Shown here piece by piece: positions 7,284 to 15,038 of a stretch of 15,048 bases of DNA. The stretch is taken from positions 1-15,048 of the forward strand of contig CACZNW010000062.1 in assembly GCA_902782595.1 (NCBI GenBank), written 5' to 3'. The stretch's first letter is position 1; each line of letters opens with the position of its first letter. Source of the stretch: an uncultured Methanobrevibacter sp. (GTDB lineage Archaea > Methanobacteriota > Methanobacteria > Methanobacteriales > Methanobacteriaceae). The notes under the pieces are model-generated. The model worked only from the letters and a program-made list of their open reading frames with translations, did no database searches and was not told the DNA's origin. The translations under genes were made by a program, and so were the position numbers.

Positions 7284-7356
7284 GGTAGCACCGAAGATTT
7301 AATATTATATTATAATAATATTTATTATTGTATTAATTAAATTTTATGGGATTATC
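7284..7356. promoter_or_regulatory. Divergent promoter region, hypD and glycan operon
   Basis: These 73 bases separate two divergently transcribed operons and must contain both promoters. They are almost pure A and T, so individual TATA boxes cannot be fixed. An inverted repeat, AATATTAT (7301-7308) and ATAATATT (7315-7322) with a six-base centre, lies about mid-way and could be an operator or merely overlapping TATA elements. The hypD ribosome site GGTG is at 7289-7292 (minus strand). Confidence 0.5.
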
Positions 7357-9021
7357 ATGTTTAACAATAATAAGATTTTGGTAGTCATACCCGCTAGGGG
7401 AGGTTCAAAGGGTATTCCTCGTAAAAATATTCGTTTACTCAATCATAAACCTTTAATTTCCTATGCTATTGATATCGCCAAGTCATCCGAATATGTTGAC
7501 GATATTGTGGTAACTACTGATGATTCTGAAATTGCATTGTTGTCAGAAAAATTTGGAGCGGGTGTAATAAGACGTTCTGAGGAGTTGTCCGGAGATAATG
7601 TACCTCTTGACCCGGTTATATATGATGCAATGATTCAAAAAGAAAAATTGGCCTTCGATGAATACGATATTGTAATAACTCTCCAGCCGACTTCACCATT
7701 ATTAAAATCATCTACTCTAGATGAGGCAATTGAAAAATTTAAAGATTTTGCAGTTGACAGTGTATTGTCAGTTGTTGATGACAGACATTTAAGTTGGGGT
7801 TTTGATGAGAAAAATCAAAGATTTTTCCCGAATTATATCGAAAGGAAAAACAGGCAGTATCTTCCAAAAGATTTCAGAGAAACAGGTGCTTTTCTTGCAA
7901 CCCGCAGGAATTTTGTTCACGAAGATTCACGTTTGGGAACCAATCTTGAATTAATTGAAGTTTCCCGTGAGGAAAGTGTGGATATTGACAATTATGAGGA
8001 CTGGTGGATTGCTGAAAATTATCTGCAGAAGAAAAAAATAGCTATCGTTGTGAATGCATATGATGAAATAGGTACTGGACATGTTTACAGATGTCTGTCT
8101 ATTGCATCAAAACTGGTGTTTCATGATGTTTTATTTTTGCTTGACAAGCACTATCAGTTGGGAATTGACATAGTTGACAATCATAATTATCCGTTTGTGC
8201 TTTATGATGGAACTAAAAATTTATTGAAAACTTTAAGACAATATGCTCCTCAAATGGTAATAAATGATATTTTAGACACTTCTGCTGATTATATTTCAAT
8301 GTTAAAGGATGAAGGTTATTTTGTAGTTAATTTTGAGGATTTGGGAACCGGTACTGAAGTGGCAGATGTCGTATTTGATGCATTATATGAACATGAAATT
8401 GGTGAAGACCATGTTTTCACCGGCCATAAATATTATATTCTCAAGGATGAGTTCTACTTCCAACCTCAAAAAATCATCACTCAGGCGGTCAACAATGTCC
8501 TGATTACTTTCGGAGGAACTGACCCCAATAATCTAACAGAAAAAGTCATAGATTCAATACTGGGAACCAGTTATGATGGAAGAATCAATGTAATTCTTGG
8601 ACTGGGATATGATGGTCTTGAGGATTTAATTGAAAAGTATGAATCCAATCAGTCTATTCAAATCTATAAAAATGTTTCAAATATTAGTGAATTCATGTTT
8701 AAGGCAGATATTATTTTTACTTCCGCCGGCAGGACTATGTATGAGGTATGTTCACTTGGAATTCCGACAATCTGTCTGTGTCAAAATGACCGTGAACTGA
8801 CTCATGTTTTTGCAAATTCCACCAACGGTTTTATAAATATGGGACTTGGTGAAGTTATTGAAAAACAGAGGATTACTGACGAGTTTATCAAACTTGTTAA
8901 TAACTATGAATTGAGACTTGAAATGAATAAACGTATGTTGGCAGTTGATTTAAAAGATGGTTTTGAGAATATTCGCTCTATTATTCGCGAAGAATACAGG
9001 AAATTTGAATTAAGAGGTTAA
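7357..9021 (+). CDS. neuA: Fused CMP-nonulosonate synthetase / PseG-like UDP-sugar hydrolase
   Basis: Two enzymes are joined in 554 residues. The first (about 1-226) is a NeuA/PseF-type cytidylyltransferase that activates a nonulosonic acid with CTP: IPARGGSKGIPRKN (11-24), LQPTSPLL (109-116), and the ending REESVDIDNYED, the usual metal-binding Asp region. The second (about 227-554) is a GT-B-like hydrolase of the PseG/SpsG group: EIGTGHVYRC (237-246) holds the catalytic His242 of the GxGHxxR motif, followed by FGGTDPNN (385-392) and SAGRTMYEVCSLGIP (456-470). PseG removes UDP from UDP-2,4-diacetamido-2,4,6-trideoxy-L-altrose before condensation; the exact sugar here is not proven. The two reactions flank the NeuB step encoded next, so the protein could help channel the pathway. 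The ribosome site is weak (GGGA). First gene of a four-gene operon. Confidence 0.9.
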   Translation: MFNNNKILVVIPARGGSKGIPRKNIRLLNHKPLISYAIDIAKSSEYVDDIVVTTDDSEIALLSEKFGAGVIRRSEELSGDNVPLDPVIYDAMIQKEKLAFDEYDIVITLQPTSPLLKSSTLDEAIEKFKDFAVDSVLSVVDDRHLSWGFDEKNQRFFPNYIERKNRQYLPKDFRETGAFLATRRNFVHEDSRLGTNLELIEVSREESVDIDNYEDWWIAENYLQKKKIAIVVNAYDEIGTGHVYRCLSIASKLVFHDVLFLLDKHYQLGIDIVDNHNYPFVLYDGTKNLLKTLRQYAPQMVINDILDTSADYISMLKDEGYFVVNFEDLGTGTEVADVVFDALYEHEIGEDHVFTGHKYYILKDEFYFQPQKIITQAVNNVLITFGGTDPNNLTEKVIDSILGTSYDGRINVILGLGYDGLEDLIEKYESNQSIQIYKNVSNISEFMFKADIIFTSAGRTMYEVCSLGIPTICLCQNDRELTHVFANSTNGFINMGLGEVIEKQRITDEFIKLVNNYELRLEMNKRMLAVDLKDGFENIRSIIREEYRKFELRG

Positions 9022-9024
9022 AGC

Positions 9025-10077
9025 ATGAAAATATTTAATAGGTATCCATATTTGATAGCTGAAATTGGTGTTAATTTTTATGACATTGCCAAAAAAGAAG
9101 GAATGTCTGACATGGCTGCTGCAAAATTCATGATTAATGAAGCAAAGGAATGCGGTGTCGATGCAGTTAAATTTCAATCATATAAGGCTGAAACATTAGC
9201 TTCAAAAAATTCTCCGGCATATTGGGATTTGTCCGAAGAGCCGACAACATCTCAGTTTGAATTATTTAAAAAATTTGATAAATTTGGTGTTGGTGAGTAT
9301 AGGGAGCTTGCAGAGTATTGTCAGCAGATTGGAATCAAGTTCTTATCCACACCATTTGATTTTGAAGCCGTAGACTATTTGGATGAATTTATGGATGTCT
9401 ATAAGATATCTTCCTCCGATTTAACAAATATTCCATTTATAAAATATATTGCAAGTAAAAACAAGCCGATTTTACTCTCAACAGGTGCTGCAACACTAAA
9501 TGAAATAAGACAGGCGGTCAATGCGATAGAAGAAGTTTCCACTGTTGATATTGCAATTATGCACTGTGTATTATCTTATCCTACTGCATATGAGGATGCT
9601 AATCTTCTTATGATTAGGGATCTTGTTGAAAATTTCCCGGAATATGAAATCGGATATTCGGATCACACAAAACCGGATAAGGACATGGCGGTTTTGACAA
9701 CCGCATATAATTATGGTGCCACCATACTTGAAAAGCATTTCACATTAGATAAAACCTTGCAGGGAAATGACCACTATCATGCAATGGATCCGGATGATGT
9801 AATCAAATTCAGATGGAATGTTCATTTTTTATCTAAAATTAATGGTATGAGAAATAAACAGCCATTAATTTGTGAATCCTCATCAAGACGTGAAGCAAGA
9901 AGGTCGATTGTTGCAGTTAGAGATATTAAGGAAGGAGAAGTAATAACTGGTGATGATTTAACATTTAAACGTCCGGGTACTGGAATTTATCCGTCAGAAA
10001 TTGATGAGGTCATGGGAAAAACTGCTAAAGTCGATATCTTGGAAGATACTTTACTTGATTTTGACATGCTTGAATAA
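9025..10077 (+). CDS. neuB: NeuB-family nonulosonic acid synthase
   Basis: This family condenses phosphoenolpyruvate with an N-acetylated hexose to give a nine-carbon sialic-acid-like sugar. The 350-residue protein has the TIM barrel with AEIGVNF (Glu13), DAVKFQ, FLSTPFD, YKISSSD, LLSTGAA, HCVLSYPT (Cys181), GYSDHT (His214), and EKHFTLD (His238); the two His correspond to the manganese ligands known in NeuB. A C-terminal SAF (antifreeze-like) domain follows from about 291 (RRSIVAVRDIKEGEVITGDDL). The family includes Neu5Ac, legionaminate and pseudaminate synthases; sequence alone does not settle which, but the PseG-like partner points away from Neu5Ac. GAGGT lies six bases before the ATG and overlaps the end of the preceding gene, three bases away. 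Confidence 0.93.
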   Translation: MKIFNRYPYLIAEIGVNFYDIAKKEGMSDMAAAKFMINEAKECGVDAVKFQSYKAETLASKNSPAYWDLSEEPTTSQFELFKKFDKFGVGEYRELAEYCQQIGIKFLSTPFDFEAVDYLDEFMDVYKISSSDLTNIPFIKYIASKNKPILLSTGAATLNEIRQAVNAIEEVSTVDIAIMHCVLSYPTAYEDANLLMIRDLVENFPEYEIGYSDHTKPDKDMAVLTTAYNYGATILEKHFTLDKTLQGNDHYHAMDPDDVIKFRWNVHFLSKINGMRNKQPLICESSSRREARRSIVAVRDIKEGEVITGDDLTFKRPGTGIYPSEIDEVMGKTAKVDILEDTLLDFDMLE

Positions 10078-10091
10078 TTTTTGGTGTTTTA

Positions 10092-11507
10092 ATGTCATTA
10101 AGTGTTAGTGATATTTGCGAAGTATTTTTTAACCTGGAAGAGAAGTACAATCTTAATTATCAGCAAATCCAAGGTTGTTATGCTTGGCAGCTGATTAGAA
10201 TGTATCTTTACTATGATATTACCAGAAGAACGGATACTTTTGGCGCTCCCCAGCAAAAATCACTGTCAATTCTTGATAAAATTAAATCATTCGCTCCTTT
10301 TGTTAAAAACAGTTTATTGTCCAATCCTTTCAGCGGAAAATATACAAGAGATATTTTAATTTTTGATCATCCCCGTAAGGTTATTTTTGAAGGGGAGTTC
10401 AGAGATATCTACAGTTATTTTTTGGTTGATTTAATTAGGGATAATTATTCATTTGATGTTATGGAATCTCCATATCTAAATAAACATTTCACGAAAAAAA
10501 CTGATTATATCAAATACACAGACAGGATTGAGTTAGGTTCATATATTTATAAAAAGAGAAATAAACTGGAATTTACTGCTTCAGAAAAGGACTTAATAAC
10601 AGATGTCAAATCAGAACTTGAAACCATATTCAATTTGGATATCAATCTTGAATGGATTTTAACAATTCACATTTTAAACTTCCAATATGACTATAAAAAA
10701 TACATTGAATTATTCAAAAAAAGAAATCCTGAAATGATTTTTGTTGTTGTTGCTTATGAAAATCAGGCCATTGTCAGTGCTGGAAAGGATTTAGGAATTG
10801 AAGTTATTGAACTGCAGCATGGTACAATCACCGATTATCACCTTGGTTATTCATATCCTTTCAAATCAAGAAAAAATGGAGAAATTGCATATTTCCCAGA
10901 TAAAATCTTAACATTTGGAGACTACTGGATGAATGATAGGACTTCTCCAATTTCACAAAAAAACATTGTTCCAATAGGTTTTCCATATTTTGAAGCACAG
11001 TCAAAGGATTTCATGAATATCGATTCCAAATCAAATCAAGTCTTATTCATATCACAGGGAGTCATAGGGAAATACCTCTCAAAGATTGCATACGATTTTG
11101 CCTGTAAAATGAAGGATTTTCATATAATCTATAAATTGCATCCCGGGGAATATGAAACATGGATGGAAAATTATCCGGAGCTTGTTAATGACTTGGATAA
11201 TTTTGAAGTAATTGACAATAGTGAAACTCCGCTTTATCAGTTGTTTGCACAGTCCAGTTATCAAGTCGGAGCATTTTCAACTGCAGTTTATGAGGGGCTG
11301 ATGTTTAACTGCAAAACATTCATCATTGATGTTCCGGGTGTTGAATATTTATCGGATTTAATCAATAAGGGTTATGTTTGCAGGGTTACTGGGGTTGATG
11401 ATTTAATTAATAATCTGGAAAGTTTCAAAGCGAAAGATTATGATAAAGATTTCTTTTTCAAAAATCTTGATAAGGGCCTGTTGGAGAGTGTGATTAATAA
11501 TGGATGA
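10092..11507 (+). CDS. GT-B-like protein, candidate nonulosonate transferase
   Basis: No named family is certain for this 471-residue soluble protein. The C-terminal half looks like a GT-B sugar-phosphate or polysialyl-type transferase: an acidic/HG element ELQHG (240-244), KLHPGE (348-353) and FSTAVYEG (395-402). An HP motif and a serine-rich motif in this order are features of bacterial polysialyltransferases and of CDP-glycerol glycerophosphotransferases. The N-terminal half is unfamiliar. There is no signal peptide or clear membrane helix, so it should act on the inner face of the membrane. It lies between the synthase and the flippase, making it the best candidate to transfer the CMP-activated sugar. 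GGTG lies five bases before the ATG, 14 bases after neuB; its last eight bases overlap the flippase gene. Confidence 0.65.
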   Translation: MSLSVSDICEVFFNLEEKYNLNYQQIQGCYAWQLIRMYLYYDITRRTDTFGAPQQKSLSILDKIKSFAPFVKNSLLSNPFSGKYTRDILIFDHPRKVIFEGEFRDIYSYFLVDLIRDNYSFDVMESPYLNKHFTKKTDYIKYTDRIELGSYIYKKRNKLEFTASEKDLITDVKSELETIFNLDINLEWILTIHILNFQYDYKKYIELFKKRNPEMIFVVVAYENQAIVSAGKDLGIEVIELQHGTITDYHLGYSYPFKSRKNGEIAYFPDKILTFGDYWMNDRTSPISQKNIVPIGFPYFEAQSKDFMNIDSKSNQVLFISQGVIGKYLSKIAYDFACKMKDFHIIYKLHPGEYETWMENYPELVNDLDNFEVIDNSETPLYQLFAQSSYQVGAFSTAVYEGLMFNCKTFIIDVPGVEYLSDLINKGYVCRVTGVDDLINNLESFKAKDYDKDFFFKNLDKGLLESVINNG

Positions 11508-12936
11508 ATATGTTCAGTTTATTAAAAGAATAGGTATTGTCGGCATATCCAATATTTTAATATCCCTAAGCGGTTTAATATTTATTCCAATTATCACTAA
11601 AAACTTTTCCACTGCTGATTATGGTGTCTGGGCACAGGTGAACACGCTTATAGCTCTTGTTCCGAATATCGTTAATTTGGGTCTTCCGTATACTATGGTG
11701 AGATTTTTGGCGGCTGAAAAAGATAAGTCGGTAATCAAGCAGTCCTTTTACTCTATGATGCTACTGGTTTTGGCTTCGACACTGGTGATGATTGTATTGT
11801 TTTTGATATTCTCCCACCAGATTGCCGATGCCTTGTTTGATGGAAGTATGCAGATAATGCTGATTGTTACTGTAATATCCTTTTTGGCATGTATTAATTT
11901 AATGCTTTTAAGTTATTTCAGAACTTTCCAGCAAATTGGATTCTATTCAACCTTTTTAGTATTGCAGACCTATATTGGTGTCGGGGCAAGTATCATATTG
12001 ACTTTGATGAACAATCCTATTGAGGTTGTTGTTTTGGGACTTTTGTCAGGGTATTTATTTGTTTTTATCGCAATGGCAGTGCTGATTGTAAAAGATTTGG
12101 GACTGACAACAAAATTTAAAAGTTTAAAAGAGGAACTGAAGTTTGCCATTCCAACCGTTCCGAATAATGTATCTTCATGGGTTGTTGATTCAAGCGATAA
12201 GTTTGTCATCGGAATATTTCTTGGTTCTGCTGCTGTTGGATGTTATTCGCCGGGATATGCTCTTGGAAGTATTCTGCTCATGTTTTTAACGCCATTCGCC
12301 GTGTTGCTCCCTGCGGTACTGCCGGAATATTTTGAATCAGGAGATATGGATAAGGTTGACACGTTTTTAAGCTATTCCATGAAATATTATCTGTTGATTA
12401 CAATTCCTGCTGCAGTAGGTATGAGTCTGCTTTCAAAACCTCTTCTGTATATTCTAACCACAACTGTTATTGCAGATAATGGATTTATGATAACTCCTTT
12501 GGTTGCAGTAGGGGCAATATTCATGGGTATTTATGGTATTGTTAATAATATTATCATATTGGAGAAGAAAACAACAATATTGGGCTATATATGGATCAGT
12601 GTGGCTGTATTAAATATTGTTTTAAACATTTTTTCAGTTCCCTATCTTGGAATCTACGGAGCGGGACTTGCTACATTAATCTGTTATTTTTTCGCGTTTG
12701 CAGTTACATTAATCTATTCCAATAAGTATGCCCGGTTACCATTTGATTATATGTCAATAGCTAAGATTTTAATATCTTCGGTCATTATGGGTGTTTTTGT
12801 AAGCTTTGCAAATCCGTCCGGTATTATTGGTATTCTGATTGTCATTGCTGTTGCGGTTGTAATTTATTTTGCAATATTGCTTTTATTGAAGGGAATCGAT
12901 AAAAAAGAGATTGATTTAATTAAAAGTATGATTTAA
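11500..12936 (+). CDS. Polysaccharide flippase (Wzx/MOP superfamily)
   Basis: This 478-residue integral membrane protein has about 12-14 hydrophobic helices and belongs to the polysaccharide transporter branch of the MOP superfamily, which flips lipid-linked sugars across the cytoplasmic membrane. Recognisable parts are the start IKRIGIVGISNILISLSGLI, the KNFSTADYGVWAQ segment between the first helices, the mid-protein FAIPTVPNNVSSWVVDSSDKF with VGCYSPGYALG, typical of Wzx, and the late LNIVLNIFSVPYLGIYGAGLAT. The ATG at 11500 overlaps the end of the previous gene by eight bases (ATGGATGA), suggesting coupled translation, with GTGA six bases upstream. As last gene of the operon, it probably exports the glycan carrying the nonulosonic acid. 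Its stop shares a TTAA with the facing gene. Confidence 0.9.
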   Translation: MDEYVQFIKRIGIVGISNILISLSGLIFIPIITKNFSTADYGVWAQVNTLIALVPNIVNLGLPYTMVRFLAAEKDKSVIKQSFYSMMLLVLASTLVMIVLFLIFSHQIADALFDGSMQIMLIVTVISFLACINLMLLSYFRTFQQIGFYSTFLVLQTYIGVGASIILTLMNNPIEVVVLGLLSGYLFVFIAMAVLIVKDLGLTTKFKSLKEELKFAIPTVPNNVSSWVVDSSDKFVIGIFLGSAAVGCYSPGYALGSILLMFLTPFAVLLPAVLPEYFESGDMDKVDTFLSYSMKYYLLITIPAAVGMSLLSKPLLYILTTTVIADNGFMITPLVAVGAIFMGIYGIVNNIIILEKKTTILGYIWISVAVLNIVLNIFSVPYLGIYGAGLATLICYFFAFAVTLIYSNKYARLPFDYMSIAKILISSVIMGVFVSFANPSGIIGILIVIAVAVVIYFAILLLLKGIDKKEIDLIKSMI

Positions 12937-13424
12937 TGGAATTTTTCCTCTTTTTTTAATTTTTCATAGTGTTCTATGTCTCGGTATTTAAATATTTGGG
13001 CAGGATGTCCTCCGGCAATTGCATATTTTTCAATGTCTTTGACTACTGTGCTTCCGGCCTGAATAATGGCTCCTTCACAGATTTTAACGCCAGGGAGTAT
13101 TGTCACACGATTGCCAAGCCATACATTGTCTTCAATAATGACATCTTTTGATATGACGGTGTCGTCATAGGGAATGGCGTTTCCATTGTCGTAGTTGTGT
13201 ATGCTTGTGATTATCATACACTCGATACCTGAATGAAAGTTGTTGCCAATTTTTACATTGCCGTTTCCTTGAATTTTCATTCCATTAAAATTAACGTTGT
13301 CGCCTAATGTTGTATTTGGTGTGACATAACTTTCACCATTTACTTTAAAGTCTTTGCCATAACTTTTAGCAACTTTCTCACATCTATGTTGATAAAATTT
13401 TTTCTTAATTCTGTCAATAATCAT
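12933..13424 (-). CDS. Hexapeptide-repeat O-acetyltransferase
   Basis: The 163-residue protein is a left-handed beta-helix acyltransferase of the maltose/galactoside acetyltransferase group, which moves acetyl from acetyl-CoA to a sugar hydroxyl. Hexapeptide-type repeats run from about 31 to 130 (GDNVNF, NVKIGNNFHSG, DVIIEDNVWLGNRVTILPGVKICEGAIIQAG), and SIHNYDNG contains the expected catalytic His76. The C-terminal GGHPAQIFKYR is also typical. It faces the glycan operon and may acetylate the surface sugar, but the acceptor is unknown. No Shine-Dalgarno precedes the ATG, only a T-rich stretch, so translation may start on a nearly leaderless message. It begins 18 bases after the NERD-like gene, with seven T residues between, so shared transcription is uncertain. 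Confidence 0.88.
   Translation of the reverse strand: MIIDRIKKKFYQHRCEKVAKSYGKDFKVNGESYVTPNTTLGDNVNFNGMKIQGNGNVKIGNNFHSGIECMIITSIHNYDNGNAIPYDDTVISKDVIIEDNVWLGNRVTILPGVKICEGAIIQAGSTVVKDIEKYAIAGGHPAQIFKYRDIEHYEKLKKEEKFH
12942..12964 (+). terminator. T-tract terminator of the glycan operon
   Basis: Runs of five, seven and five T residues begin six bases after the flippase stop. Archaeal RNA polymerase stops at such tracts without a hairpin. They lie wholly inside the facing acetyltransferase gene, where they encode its Lys/Glu-rich end. Confidence 0.5.
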
Positions 13425-13431
13425 GTTATCT

Positions 13432-13438
13432 AAAAAAA
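13432..13438 (-). terminator. Possible T7 terminator of the NERD-like gene
   Basis: Read on the minus strand this is seven T residues, five bases after the stop of the NERD-like gene and seven bases before the acetyltransferase start. It may end or reduce transcription between the two genes. Confidence 0.35.
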
Positions 13439-13442
13439 GAAA

Positions 13443-14975
13443 TTAAATTTCTGCAGAACAGTCTGCAGAATATTTGTTAATTAAAACAGCACATTTGTCA
13501 ATGGTGTCCTGATTTAATTTAATAGTGCCGGTTTGGATTTTATTTAATAATTCCTCAATGAAAAGATCTTCATCGGTTAAAGGCATGTTTATTACAACAA
13601 CTTCATTATTAATAAAACCAACCAGAGGTTCAACAAAACAGTTTTTAATGTTATTGTCATTTAAAAAGTTAATTAAATCTTCTCCCAGGGATAATGATTT
13701 TTGTTTTATTTTGTTGTCCTGTGAAAATTTAGCCTGTTTGGTAGTGTATCTAAATCTTCTCATGGTTTCATGTGGAACTTCCTCTATTTTATCTTCATCT
13801 AATTCAGTAGATCCAATTAAATTCAGATTTTCATTTTCTGATTCTAATCTGAGTTTTGGATTGTATTTTTGTGATAAAAGAGCATAGATTCCAGTCGGAC
13901 CAACAACTAAATGGTTAATACTTGAAGAGGATGTCGGAATTTTAACATTGTAGAATACATAGTATTCTTCAGGAAGAGTTAACAAATGTTCTCTGATTAT
14001 CCTTGTTCTGATTTCAGTTTGTTTTACATCTCTTGTTTTATAAATTCCATAACATAGCATTATTACTCCAATAAATAATGTAATAATGCCTATACCACTG
14101 TTGATGAGTAATATTTCAATAATACTTATAATAAAGATGGCAAATCCGACAAGCAATGCAGTAGATGAAGCATCTAGATTGTTTATACTGAATTCTTTAG
14201 GTTCATTATTTTTCAGTGAAGTAGTTCTTGGAGTTAATTCGTCATTATCAGGTTCCTTAAGACTTATTTTATCTAGTAGTCCTTTAGGTGATTCAGATTC
14301 ACTATCGGCTCTTGGGTAATAAACATCCATGCTTTTTAAAAACTCATCTTTAAGGAAACTTTTCAGGATTCCATAATCTTCAGTTTTCGGAACTGCAAAT
14401 TCTTTACCAAATCTGTTTAAAACAGATTCTGGGATTGTAGTTCTTGCAGTTTTAACTTCAGGTTCTTCTTCCATTTCTTCCTCTTTCTTTTCATCCTCTG
14501 CAATTTCCTGCATATGTTCTTCTGAAAAGAAACTTCCAATCATTGTAGGAATGGACCTTAATGAACGATCTTCTTTTGGTTCAGATGATTCTTCAGATGT
14601 TGATTTTTCAACTTTGGATTCGTGTCTGATAGTTTCCGCTTCTTTTTTTCGTTCTTCAATATATTTATCCAATTCTTTATTCATATCGTCATTTAAATAT
14701 CTTAAAGAACCTCCACAGCTGTCACATTCATAATCAAGTATACTGTCGTTGCTTTTTATTTTGTATTTTAATCCACAGTCCTGGCATTGAACAATATATG
14801 AATTTTCATATTTGAATGTGTCACCAAATGGATTTCTTGAAGAATTTTCTTCATCAGAATAATCTTCCAAGTATTCCAAGTCACCTGCACATGAAGAACA
14901 CTCAAATGTTGAAATATCGTCGTCATCATCGAGTTGGTATTTTGCACCACAGTTCTTACAGCATACAACTTTCAT
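13443..14975 (-). CDS. Twin zinc-ribbon membrane protein with NERD-like domain
   Basis: The 510-residue protein has four parts. Two zinc ribbons, Cys6-Cys9/Cys26-Cys29 and Cys64-Cys67/Cys84-Cys87, share the pattern CxxCGxKY...EC-SC-G-L-YL and look like a tandem duplication. A long acidic, low-complexity linker (about 100-265) follows. Two membrane helices (about 273-291 and 293-312) form a hairpin, placing both ends on the same side, presumably the cytoplasm. The C-terminal part (about 322-460) resembles a NERD domain: REHLLTLPEEYYVFYNVKIP and INHLVVGPTGIYAL. NERD nucleases normally have a GEIDH and an ExK element; here they read SSINH and LLSQK, so nuclease activity is doubtful. GAGG sits six bases before the ATG. 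Function unknown; nucleic-acid or protein sensing at the membrane is speculation. Confidence 0.75.
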   Translation of the reverse strand: MKVVCCKNCGAKYQLDDDDDISTFECSSCAGDLEYLEDYSDEENSSRNPFGDTFKYENSYIVQCQDCGLKYKIKSNDSILDYECDSCGGSLRYLNDDMNKELDKYIEERKKEAETIRHESKVEKSTSEESSEPKEDRSLRSIPTMIGSFFSEEHMQEIAEDEKKEEEMEEEPEVKTARTTIPESVLNRFGKEFAVPKTEDYGILKSFLKDEFLKSMDVYYPRADSESESPKGLLDKISLKEPDNDELTPRTTSLKNNEPKEFSINNLDASSTALLVGFAIFIISIIEILLINSGIGIITLFIGVIMLCYGIYKTRDVKQTEIRTRIIREHLLTLPEEYYVFYNVKIPTSSSSINHLVVGPTGIYALLSQKYNPKLRLESENENLNLIGSTELDEDKIEEVPHETMRRFRYTTKQAKFSQDNKIKQKSLSLGEDLINFLNDNNIKNCFVEPLVGFINNEVVVINMPLTDEDLFIEELLNKIQTGTIKLNQDTIDKCAVLINKYSADCSAEI

Positions 14976-15024
14976 TATAATCCTCTTAATATTGCATTAT
15001 ATTTATAATTTTTAATTTTTTTTT

Positions 15025-15038
15025 ATTATATATCTTTC
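15025..15038 (-). promoter_or_regulatory. Candidate BRE/TATA of the NERD-like gene
   Basis: On the minus strand this reads GAAAGATATATAAT, a purine-rich BRE-like start followed by a TATA box, about 50 bases before the ATG at 14975. A leader of roughly 25 bases including the GAGG site would result. Confidence 0.45.

Noticed and set aside
9025..10077. Calling NeuB a strict N-acetylneuraminate synthase
   Set aside because: The family includes several nonulosonate synthases and the PseG-like partner argues for another product, so only the family name is given.
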